Part shown: positions 26,637 to 34,803 of the stretch, piece by piece | Layout: every line of letters begins with the position of its first letter | How positions within the stretch are numbered: position 1 is the stretch's first letter | From: Methylomonas methanica MC09 | GTDB taxonomy: Bacteria; Pseudomonadota; Gammaproteobacteria; Methylococcales; Methylomonadaceae | NCBI RefSeq assembly: GCF_000214665.1 | Contig: NC_015572.1 | Span: forward strand, 3,782,001-3,846,000 | DNA length: 64,000 nt | Direction of reading: 5' to 3' | Notes under the pieces: generated by a model | What the model saw: only the letters and a program-made list of their open reading frames with translations | What the model was told of the DNA's origin: nothing | The model's database searches: none | Translations under genes and position numbers: made by a program

Positions 26637-28025
26637 TCACTGAATCAGTAAATCGACGCGGCGATTGATCGCGCGATGTTCGGGAGTATCGTTAGGCACC
26701 AGGCCTTCGCTGTCCGCCCGGCCTTCGGAGCGGATTTTGCCTTGCAGCGCCGGCGCTGCTTTCAACATATCGTCGGCAACCGATTTGGCCCTGGCAGTGG
26801 ATAAATGCCAATTTGACGGAAAGCGCGCGGAGCGGATCGGCACGTTATCGGTATGGCCCGTGACCAATACCCGGTCGTTACCCGCCACCAGTTCGTCGGA
26901 GATTTTTTTCAGCATGGGTTCGAACTGGGGTTTGAGCTGGTCGCTGCCGGAGGCAAACGAATTACGTATGCGTAATAATTTATCGTCCACGACCTCGACC
27001 ATATCGGCGGCAATTTCCTTGGCCAGTAACTGCTTAAAGCGTTCACGGCGTTCCGGCACCACGGGTTTCGGCACCGGTGCCGGTAACGGAATGACGGCGG
27101 CGGCCTGGGCGATTTCGATCGGTTGCTTGCCCAAGCCGAATAATTCGGCGAAAAGCTGGTCCGAGCGGGCATTCAAAGCCAGCACAAAGCCGATATAAGT
27201 CAAAATCAAAGCCACACCCAATACCGCGCCGACCACCCACAACGGCACATAGCGCACCAAGGCATTACGCACGTCGCGCAAACCCTGCCAACGCGGCGAT
27301 AGTTCACGTTCGTAATCGCCCTTCACCCGCGCTATCAACTGATACAGCTCAAGCCGGTATTTTTCCAGTTCGTTCAGGCCGTTGGACAAAATCCGAAACT
27401 TGCCCTGAAAACCTAAACTGAGAAATAAATAAGCCAGTTCGATCAAATTCAGATTTTGAGCCGGTTGTTTGACCAGCATGCCGATAATGTCGAAAAATTT
27501 TTCGCCGCCCCAGGCTTCCTTGTGAAAGGAAATCAACAAACTTTGATGGCCCCAATTGCTCTGCGAGCCCCAGGGCGTATTGAGTATGGTTTCATCCAGA
27601 AAACTGCACAGCGCATAGCTGGCCATGCGCACCTGATCGGCGCCGATGCCGGTTTGCAATAATTTATTTTCGAAGCCGCTGACTTCGGCCGACAAACGCT
27701 GACGCAGTTCGTCCACCGCCGGATAAACCGCGGTTTGCCGTAAACGGCTGGCCAATGAAATCATTGATAATGCAGCGGCCACCATGGGGTTTTGCTGAAA
27801 TTCGGTGGTCGGCAAGGCTACCGGCGCGGACGGATTGAATCCCGGCATGGGCGCGGGTGCAGGATTTAGCGGCGGCGGTGGCGCGGCATACGCGGGGGCG
27901 GGCTGCGCGGGTTGCACGGGAGGCGTCTGAGCCGGAGCCGGAGCCGGGCGCCGTCCGCCCGGCATGGGCCGTATGACGGTGCGGTCATCGTCGCCGAAAG
28001 GTCCGAAGGGATCGTTTTCACTCAT
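26637..28025 (-). CDS. tssL: T6SS TssL (DotU) with C-terminal OmpA-like domain
   Basis: A 462-residue evolved TssL. A Pro/Ala-rich N-terminus (about 25-75) precedes the DotU domain (about 85-270: YALCSFLDETILNTPWG, HKEAWGGEKFFDII), one membrane segment (VVGAVLGVALILTYIGFVLA) and a periplasmic OmpA/MotB-type peptidoglycan-binding domain (VTGHTDNVPIRSARFPSNWHLS ... NRRVDLLI). The OmpA part should anchor the TssJLM complex to the wall, a role other TssL proteins leave to TagL. ATG at 28025 has AAGG upstream; a second ATG at 28034 overlaps the tssK stop and is less well placed. Confidence 0.95.
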   Translation of the reverse strand: MSENDPFGPFGDDDRTVIRPMPGGRRPAPAPAQTPPVQPAQPAPAYAAPPPPLNPAPAPMPGFNPSAPVALPTTEFQQNPMVAAALSMISLASRLRQTAVYPAVDELRQRLSAEVSGFENKLLQTGIGADQVRMASYALCSFLDETILNTPWGSQSNWGHQSLLISFHKEAWGGEKFFDIIGMLVKQPAQNLNLIELAYLFLSLGFQGKFRILSNGLNELEKYRLELYQLIARVKGDYERELSPRWQGLRDVRNALVRYVPLWVVGAVLGVALILTYIGFVLALNARSDQLFAELFGLGKQPIEIAQAAAVIPLPAPVPKPVVPERRERFKQLLAKEIAADMVEVVDDKLLRIRNSFASGSDQLKPQFEPMLKKISDELVAGNDRVLVTGHTDNVPIRSARFPSNWHLSTARAKSVADDMLKAAPALQGKIRSEGRADSEGLVPNDTPEHRAINRRVDLLIQ

Positions 28026-28030
28026 GACTA

Positions 28031-29371
28031 TCAACCTTTTCTAATGGCCCAAAACTCGAGCTCCAATTCCGGAAAACTCCCGCCAATATGAATGGCGAAA
28101 CCGCCGGAGGCGGACATTTTGCCCCACAGCTCGCTTTGCTTATTCAATTCGAAATAGGAATAACCGGCATGATAGGGAATCTGCCGCGGCGCCACCGGCA
28201 GGGCCTGAATGGTGATGCCGGGCAATGCCGAACGAACCAATGTCTGGATATCTTCCACCGGGCCGATCTTGACTTGCGGCGGGAAGTGCGAGCGAATCAA
28301 TTCCGAGGAGACTTGCGCCTTGGCCGCGAGAACGAAAATGGCACCTTCCAGCAAATTTATTTCCGGACGTTTGGCCACGTAAACACCGGGTTTGACTTCC
28401 GCCAGCGGCAATTGTACGGCGTTTTGCTCCAACACCATGCTCAACAAACCGCGCAATTCATCGATCAGCGGTATAAAGCTGAACTTCAAATCGTCGTGTT
28501 TGTAATCGGGAAACGCCATCGGCCGCTTACCGGGCCGGTAAAACGTCGACAACTCGCCGGCAAGTTGCAAACATAATTGAAAGAATTCTTCTGGATGCAT
28601 GGCTGCGGCGTTGGCCAAATGCGCCAGCAAGGGTTGATAGCGGTTGATCATTTGCAGCAACATGAAATCGGCTATCTCCGCCACACCGCCACCCTGCCCG
28701 CCGCCGGCCACCCTTGCCGCCAAAGCCTCTCCACGAGTATGAAACAAGCCTTGCAGCTCGCGGGCGAAGCCGGCCAGAATACCGGCACTGGAACAATGCA
28801 CGGCCGGCGGAATGTATTGTTCATCCAAAATAACGGTTTTATCGGCCCGCACTTCCACGATACGCGCCACGCCCAAACAGACATAGCCGGAACGTTCCTG
28901 GCTATCGCACATCAAGCGCGGCTTTAAACTGCCTATCTGCACATCGTAACGGCCGTCCGCGCCGCTGTTATGGTCGCGCACTTGCCGCTCGCCCAAATGA
29001 TAACGGGCCATATTATCCGGAGAGGATTCGCTGTCCACTTCGATAGCGTCCGAGCGCCGCAGCGGCAGGGCCAGGTAAACCACGCTGGCTTTTTCGTCTT
29101 CCGGCACTTCCAGCGGCAACGGCAGATCGTCGTCCTGCGGCAGATTAAACGGCGTGCCGTCCTGAAACACCCCGCTGCACTCGCTCAGCCCCAGTTTTCC
29201 GATGGCCAGACAGGTCCTATCCAATTTGAGGCGGGAAAAGCCCCACAAATACGTTCTGACCCCCTGGGACAAGCCCCGCACCAGGCTTTCAAAATAGCGA
29301 TCATGCTGTTGAAAATGCTGAGGGCGAAGAAACATCCCCTCAGACCAGACTATCCGATTATTTTCTGACAT
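28031..29371 (-). CDS. tssK: T6SS baseplate protein TssK
   Basis: A 446-residue TssK, which links the baseplate wedge to the membrane complex. The opening VWSEGMFLRPQHFQQHDRY is the family signature, and the C-terminal FELNKQSELWGKM ... GGFAIHIGGSFPELELEFWAI is the conserved end that contacts TssL/TssM. The length is normal for the family. It lies between tagH and tssL with short spacing, the standard order tssK-tssL-tssM. No damage is seen. Confidence 0.96.
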   Translation of the reverse strand: MSENNRIVWSEGMFLRPQHFQQHDRYFESLVRGLSQGVRTYLWGFSRLKLDRTCLAIGKLGLSECSGVFQDGTPFNLPQDDDLPLPLEVPEDEKASVVYLALPLRRSDAIEVDSESSPDNMARYHLGERQVRDHNSGADGRYDVQIGSLKPRLMCDSQERSGYVCLGVARIVEVRADKTVILDEQYIPPAVHCSSAGILAGFARELQGLFHTRGEALAARVAGGGQGGGVAEIADFMLLQMINRYQPLLAHLANAAAMHPEEFFQLCLQLAGELSTFYRPGKRPMAFPDYKHDDLKFSFIPLIDELRGLLSMVLEQNAVQLPLAEVKPGVYVAKRPEINLLEGAIFVLAAKAQVSSELIRSHFPPQVKIGPVEDIQTLVRSALPGITIQALPVAPRQIPYHAGYSYFELNKQSELWGKMSASGGFAIHIGGSFPELELEFWAIRKG

Positions 29372-29406
29372 ATTTTGGTTCCCAAGCCCGAAAGCGATGG
29401 AGATTA

Positions 29407-30900
29407 TTAATTTTTCGCTGCCCGGCTTAGTAACAGCATTTGTTTTTCATAGGCATCGGCAAACGCGTCGCCAAAAAACTCTTCCTGCGCGACCGCTTTG
29501 AGCTGCGGATATTTTTCAACATAATATTCCCAGCACTTGGTCTTTTTCTGAAACAAAACACCCTCGGCTTGCGTCCTTTCAATCAGTTGCGGATCGAAAC
29601 TGCGCAGTATTTCCGCCAACGCCGCCTGTATACCGGCGGTCATGGCAATCTGATGGTTCATGATGTCGTTAAATCCTTCACTGACAGCTTGCTTGGGCGG
29701 CAAAAACCCGGGGTTGGTGGGTGCCAGGATCAGTTTCATGGCATCGTCCACGCTCGGCGTAAATTTTAGCGGATTGTTATCGACCGAACGCATGGTGGTC
29801 ACCGAGACGCGAAACTGGCTTTTCAATTCCGCCCTTGCTCTTAATACCTGCATCAAACCCTGCACCATGGCACGCAAAAGTTCGCCGGACGTTCTCATCA
29901 GGGCCGGCCATTGTTCTGGCGGCAGCAAATGCAGATCGCTAATGCCGGCCCCGGCTAAAAATTCGCGGAATAACACGTCATCCGCTGCAGCATTATGCGT
30001 CTGAGGCTGAACAGGCTGCGCAGCCGGCATTGGCGGCTCGACAATTTCATATCGTTTCGCGGGTTCTCCGGGGAAAACAGGCTCGACCGCCTGCTGTTGA
30101 GGTGCCGGCGGCTCAGCTTCCGACACAGCGAATGGGGGAACTTGCGGCGCTTCCGCCGGCGCTTCATCGAATGGCGGCCAAGACGTTTCGGACTCCACCG
30201 CGGACGGGAAAGGGCTTGCCTCTGCCGGCTTAGGCGTTTCTTCGGCAAAAAAGTCCGCCGGCAAGGGCGGCAGATCGGCGGCCGGCTTACTACTGGCGGG
30301 ATGACTGATACCCGGCAATTCATCCAATTTAGATAACAAATCGCCGAAGTCCAGATCGTCTACCGCTGCGTTACCCGGTGTTTCGGCGATTTGCGGCGGG
30401 GTAAAACTTTGATGGAAAGCCGAAGATTCCGGCTGTTCAACAAAGCTGGAAAAAAAATCCGCCTTGGGCTGGGAAGCCGCGGGCTGAGCCGGCACGAACG
30501 GACCGTCCAGTACGCTGTTCTGGGCAAAATCCAACTGCCTTACCGGTTGTTCTATGCTGGCGGCAAAACCGGCCGTAGCCGAATCGGCAATAGTGGCCAG
30601 AAGCTCGTATTCGCCTATGCGGATTTTTTCGCCGTCCGATAACGGCGCCCGGCTTTGCTGCAACGGGATATCGCTATCGTTGAGAAAAGTGCCGCCGGTA
30701 CTACTATCTTCAATAAAATAATGTCCGGCTTCGCATACGATGCTGGCATGCACCCGCGAAATAAATTTTTCCGGATCGGGTAAAACCAGTTGATTATTTG
30801 GCGCCCGGCCAATCGAGCCGCCTTGACCTTCGAACTGAGCGCTAATGGGCTGACTGGAAGGTACGCCTTTATAAGTTAGGACCTTGAGAATCAACACCAT
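29407..30900 (-). CDS. T6SS FHA-domain protein TagH/Fha
   Basis: A 497-residue scaffold that reads threonine phosphorylation in T6SS control. The N-terminal FHA domain (about 1-105) has GGSIGRAPNNQLVLPDP, KFISRVHASI and DSSTGGTFLNDSDI, the usual phosphothreonine-binding loops (GR, SRVHA, GGT/N). A long Pro/Ala/Glu-rich linker (about 120-300) follows, and the last about 190 residues (EWPALM-type start, FTPSVDDAMKLIL, QKKTKCWEYYVEKYPQL) are the T6SS FHA C-terminal domain. It sits between the caspase lipoprotein and tssK. The kinase at 34804 and the phosphatase at 21482 complete a phospho-switch, as in P. aeruginosa Fha1/PpkA/PppA. Confidence 0.93.
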   Translation of the reverse strand: MVLILKVLTYKGVPSSQPISAQFEGQGGSIGRAPNNQLVLPDPEKFISRVHASIVCEAGHYFIEDSSTGGTFLNDSDIPLQQSRAPLSDGEKIRIGEYELLATIADSATAGFAASIEQPVRQLDFAQNSVLDGPFVPAQPAASQPKADFFSSFVEQPESSAFHQSFTPPQIAETPGNAAVDDLDFGDLLSKLDELPGISHPASSKPAADLPPLPADFFAEETPKPAEASPFPSAVESETSWPPFDEAPAEAPQVPPFAVSEAEPPAPQQQAVEPVFPGEPAKRYEIVEPPMPAAQPVQPQTHNAAADDVLFREFLAGAGISDLHLLPPEQWPALMRTSGELLRAMVQGLMQVLRARAELKSQFRVSVTTMRSVDNNPLKFTPSVDDAMKLILAPTNPGFLPPKQAVSEGFNDIMNHQIAMTAGIQAALAEILRSFDPQLIERTQAEGVLFQKKTKCWEYYVEKYPQLKAVAQEEFFGDAFADAYEKQMLLLSRAAKN

Positions 30901-30935
30901 AGCTTACACCAGCCGCATAAAGCGCATCGTTGCAT

Positions 30936-33212
30936 TTAAGCCTCGGGAACAAAAAAGAAAGGGCTGCCTTCATGGCCGGCATGCTGCAGCGGCGCATATT
31001 GGGGCGTTTGTTCGAAACCCGCCTTGGACGCGGAAACCCGCACCTGATTGGCCACATCCCGGAATATGTCGTAATCCTCGATAACCCGTTTATTGCCGCG
31101 CAACACTTTCAAAAACGCATTGGCGAATACGGAATGGCTCCCGCCGCCGCTATCCATGACAGGCTTGACGCCGCCCGAGGTCAAGACGGTACGGGCCTTG
31201 CGGCTGTTCATAGCCTTCAGCCAGCGCTCGCGCTTGGATGCATCCATGCCGTCCGGCAGGCGCGCCACCGCGGAACCGGTTAATGCGCCGGAATAACAGG
31301 AGTCCGCCACCACCATGATGTGGCGGGCCGGCATGATACTTAGATATTCCGTGATACTTTGGCTGGAAATCCAGTTGGCGGTATTACCGACCTCCGAATC
31401 CACCGGCAACCAATAGGCGCTTTGGGTTTTTTTATCGATTTCGCCATGGCCGGCGTAATAGATCAGCAGATTATCCTGATCGGTGAGTTTCTGGTTCAGC
31501 TCATTCAACGCCGACATAATGGCGTGACGGTTGGCGTTTAACAAAATTTTGGTTTTGAAGCCGTAGCGTTCCCGCAATAACACTTCCAGGCTTTTGGCGT
31601 CGGTAATCGGCGTTTGCAGATCCGGATAGGCTTTATAGTCGTCATTGCCGATGATCAAGGCATAGAACTTACCAAACTGAATATCGCCGACCTGATGAGG
31701 TTGGGCGATATTACTACTGGCGTAGGCCGCCTGCTCGGTGTGATCGGAGGCCAACAGACGCAGGCTCAGATCGCTACTTTGATTACGCTTGTCGGTAGCC
31801 ACCAGCCGCACTAATGTTTCCTTACCTTGCAAAGCAAGGTCGGTTTCGAATTGGCCATTGGCATCGACGGCCAGCGGTTTATCGTTGAGCAGCAATTGGT
31901 TCAGCCCGGCCTTGGTGTCGATACGACCGACCAAATGTTTGCTGGCTTCTCCCAATCCGAATTGAATGCTGGGAATACCCCGGGTGACAGTTACTGAGGG
32001 CTCAATCAATTCGATATTAGGCCCGTTGCCGGCCGATGCCATTTGGGTAGGTTGTTTTTGCTCCAATTTTTCTTTCAGGCTGGCAATTTCCCGAGCCTGT
32101 TTTTGCAGAGCCAGCTTACGAGCGTCGATTTTTGCCCTGTCCAACTGTTTGCCGGACGTTAGCCAGCTGGTCAATTCGGCGGATTGGTTTTGATAGGTTT
32201 CGATTTGCTGGTTGAGACGGTTTTCCAAATCGTTCTTGGCGGTATCGGTAGCTTTCTCGGTTTTTTGCTGCCGGGCGGCTTGCAGTTCTTGCTGCATGCG
32301 CTTGCGTTCCGTACTCAAGGTTTTGGTCAACGCCCCCAACTTGGCTTGCTGACTTTTTAATTGGGCTTGTTTTTCTTTTAACTGCTGCTCTAAAGCCGAC
32401 ACTTCACTGGAACCCCCGGGGCTTTCGGATTTTTGCTGTTGCAGCTTGTTGCGTAAGGCTTCCAATTCATCCTGAGCCTTGCGCAGACTTTCCTGTTGAT
32501 CCACAGCCTGCTGACGAGTGTCTTGCAATTGTCGGCGTAATTGTTCGGCTTCTTGCCTGGATTGAGCCACTTCCTCCCGTAAGGCCGCCAATTCATCGCT
32601 GGTTTCATTACTGTTAGCGCTGAGCGTCTGGGCATCCACCGCCGGGGTAAATTGCAAGCCGGCTTCATCCAGTCCGGCGGATTTACGGTACCAACGCATG
32701 GCCGTTTCCTTGTTTTGCGGTACCCCCAAGCCTTTCTCGTACAGATGGCCCAGGTTTAATTGCGCTTGAAAATTGCCCTGATTGGCGGCTTTTTCATACC
32801 ATTGCGCCGCCGCCTGATAATCGGCTTTTTCGCCCAAGCCTTTTTCGAAAATCTCGCCCACGTATAATTGAGCGGCCGCATCGCCTTCCTTGGCCTTGGG
32901 CAACCAGATATTCAAGGCGCTGGCATAATTGGCACGGTCATAAGCGACATATTCGCCGCCCCGAACCTCGCAATCGGCTGCCGTAGTGCGTATCGGCCGC
33001 CGTGCGGATAAATAGGTCATTTGCGAACCCAATTTACGTACCTGCCCAGGCAATAGACAATCCACCACAAACAATTTGTCGGTATCTTGAATCACAAACC
33101 CTTCGGTGGCTTTAGCCATTTCTTCCTTACTGGCTTCATGGGCGCAGGACGCCAATAAAACAGTGGAGATTGCCAGCACCAATTTTCGCGCTTTAAAAAG
33201 CTTTACAGACAT
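30936..33212 (-). CDS. Caspase-fold lipoprotein with Sel1 repeats and coiled coil
   Basis: A 758-residue envelope protein inside the T6SS operon. A lipobox LASC (Cys23) closes the signal peptide. Sel1-like repeats lie near 110-185 (AAQLYVGEIFEKGLGEKADY, AQLNLGHLYEKGLGVPQN), then a long Gln/Lys-rich coiled coil (about 205-395), a beta-rich stretch, and a C14 caspase/metacaspase domain from about 510. The catalytic dyad is visible: His in LIYYAGHGEID and Cys in VVADSCYSGALTG. Substrate unknown. Similar caspase proteins occur near some T6SS and signalling loci, but their role in secretion is not established. It could process a secreted or envelope protein, or sense damage. Confidence 0.9.
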   Translation of the reverse strand: MSVKLFKARKLVLAISTVLLASCAHEASKEEMAKATEGFVIQDTDKLFVVDCLLPGQVRKLGSQMTYLSARRPIRTTAADCEVRGGEYVAYDRANYASALNIWLPKAKEGDAAAQLYVGEIFEKGLGEKADYQAAAQWYEKAANQGNFQAQLNLGHLYEKGLGVPQNKETAMRWYRKSAGLDEAGLQFTPAVDAQTLSANSNETSDELAALREEVAQSRQEAEQLRRQLQDTRQQAVDQQESLRKAQDELEALRNKLQQQKSESPGGSSEVSALEQQLKEKQAQLKSQQAKLGALTKTLSTERKRMQQELQAARQQKTEKATDTAKNDLENRLNQQIETYQNQSAELTSWLTSGKQLDRAKIDARKLALQKQAREIASLKEKLEQKQPTQMASAGNGPNIELIEPSVTVTRGIPSIQFGLGEASKHLVGRIDTKAGLNQLLLNDKPLAVDANGQFETDLALQGKETLVRLVATDKRNQSSDLSLRLLASDHTEQAAYASSNIAQPHQVGDIQFGKFYALIIGNDDYKAYPDLQTPITDAKSLEVLLRERYGFKTKILLNANRHAIMSALNELNQKLTDQDNLLIYYAGHGEIDKKTQSAYWLPVDSEVGNTANWISSQSITEYLSIMPARHIMVVADSCYSGALTGSAVARLPDGMDASKRERWLKAMNSRKARTVLTSGGVKPVMDSGGGSHSVFANAFLKVLRGNKRVIEDYDIFRDVANQVRVSASKAGFEQTPQYAPLQHAGHEGSPFFFVPEA

Positions 33213-33287
33213 ACGGCCGCCTTGTTGTTGTGTTCAAATCCTGCATCGAAAATAGCAGAAAACCGCCATAGCGACAAATGCCTAATG

Positions 33288-34091
33288 CTATTCAGTGATC
33301 CTGTTCAGTATTTGCGGCCACACTTCCAGCCAGCCGTTATGATGCTCTATCCTCGGCAGGATCTCGACATGGCTGTGGGTGCGGCGGCTTAATGCCGTTA
33401 CAAATAAATCCGGTGGCACGGTGCGGTCCCGTTCCGCCAAAAAATGCCGTTCGGGAACCCCGGTCTCAGGTTGTCTGGCCGGGTTTAGCGATTCATTTAA
33501 AGGTAGGTAATGATGGTATTCGGTCCAACTATCGATATCGTAATTGCCCGCCAAAGTTACGATTAATACGGTTTGCGAAAGACGGCCGGCCAACAGCATG
33601 GCCAAACTACCGCCGCCGCTATGGCCTATCAATACCAGTTGCCGAAATCCGTGACGTTTACAGAATCGCTTCAGCGCCTCCGTCATGGCGCCTACCACGG
33701 TCTCGCCATATCGCGCCGAAGTCCAAAGCGCGGCCTCGCAACCCGGGTCGGCCGCATGACCGTTATAACACGGCCGACCCAGATAAAGTGCCGGATTTGG
33801 ATCCAGACCCAACAAGGGCAACATCAGCGACGAACGCGTGGTAGGGTCGGCCGCCGGCCATCTGCCTTGCTGCCACGGCCGGCCATCCCCTTCCAAATAG
33901 ACATGCAGTGTTTGATTGGCCGGTTGCCCGGGTCGAAAAAAAGCCGTCAAGCGATAAGGCCCGCCTTGCAGCTCTATGGTTTGCAAGTTTAGTTGCTCGG
34001 CCTGGGCATGCAATTTTATCGACGGGGAACTGCAAGCGGCGGCAAGCAACAAACAGCATAAACAAACCAGCCGCCGGGCAAGCGGTATCAA
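33288..34091 (-). CDS. Alpha/beta-hydrolase lipoprotein
   Basis: A 267-residue predicted lipoprotein: N-terminal hydrophobic segment with LAAAC lipobox, then an alpha/beta-hydrolase domain. The nucleophile elbow is LIGHSGGGSLAM (GHSGG), an acid candidate is in LAERDRTVPP, and the catalytic histidine is probably one of those in RIEHHNGWLEVW. The TTG start at 34091 overlaps the tssJ stop (TTGA), so it is translated with tssJ. The substrate is not known; esterase/lipase is the best general guess. Position between tssJ and the caspase protein suggests a role in the envelope near the T6SS, or an accessory enzyme. Confidence 0.85.
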   Translation of the reverse strand: MIPLARRLVCLCCLLLAAACSSPSIKLHAQAEQLNLQTIELQGGPYRLTAFFRPGQPANQTLHVYLEGDGRPWQQGRWPAADPTTRSSLMLPLLGLDPNPALYLGRPCYNGHAADPGCEAALWTSARYGETVVGAMTEALKRFCKRHGFRQLVLIGHSGGGSLAMLLAGRLSQTVLIVTLAGNYDIDSWTEYHHYLPLNESLNPARQPETGVPERHFLAERDRTVPPDLFVTALSRRTHSHVEILPRIEHHNGWLEVWPQILNRITE

Positions 34092-34561
34092 TTCGGAACT
34101 TCCACCGTTAATTGGTTATTTTTCAATTTGATTTGCACCGATTGGGTTTGGTGCTCTTTGACACTTGCCACGGCTCGCCATTGCGCGGTGTCCAGTTGCC
34201 GGAAACCGGCAAAAAAACCGATGGATTGCACATCGTTATCCGGATTCAGGCTCAGGCTTTTGGTTTCGCCGGGTTGTAACAGCAGCTCTTGTTTACGCAC
34301 TAAATCAGCCGCCAGCGTGGCTTTTTCATTGTTGAAGATCGCAAAAAAATCGGCGGAATTGAAATTGCTTTGTTCGCGCAATTCGTATATCCGTAACATA
34401 AGCGGCGCGCCGTTACCATTAATATCGGCATTCAGATCGGCAGACGTTTCTATTTGCAAGTTCACGATAGTCGGCGGCGGGGGCGGGGGCTGAACCGGCG
34501 GTTCGCTGGCGCAACCCAGCAACACGGCATTCAGCAAAACCAGAGATATATATCGTTTCAT
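34088..34561 (-). CDS. tssJ: T6SS outer-membrane lipoprotein TssJ
   Basis: A 157-residue lipoprotein that anchors the TssJLM complex in the outer membrane. The signal peptide MKRYISLVLLNAVLLGC has an LLGC lipobox, and a Pro run follows (PPVQPPPPPP). The beta-sandwich core has LQIETSADLNADINGNGAPL and LRIYELREQSNFNSADFFAI, the conserved TssJ block with the loop that contacts TssM. ATG at 34561 is chosen over 34588 because the signal peptide starts there. It is the first gene of the minus-strand T6SS operon, divergent from the ppkA-like kinase across about 240 bp. Confidence 0.93.
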   Translation of the reverse strand: MKRYISLVLLNAVLLGCASEPPVQPPPPPPTIVNLQIETSADLNADINGNGAPLMLRIYELREQSNFNSADFFAIFNNEKATLAADLVRKQELLLQPGETKSLSLNPDNDVQSIGFFAGFRQLDTAQWRAVASVKEHQTQSVQIKLKNNQLTVEVPN

Positions 34562-34803
34562 TTTCGATGTCCTGATGTAAGTTGGCATTTACCTAAACAT
34601 AATGCGGCCGGCAAAACCGCGGATTACGTCAATCCTTAAAAAATTCCGAATAAATTTATGTCTCATGGTAGCCCGGTTTAGCCGCTGTTTCCAGTCAGGC
34701 AACTCAAGCCGTGACTCGACATTAGATTCGATCCTGTTCACCAAAACGGCAGCTTCGCGGGGTTTCGGCTAAAATCAACCAAACATTATCATTGCGCAGC
34801 ATC

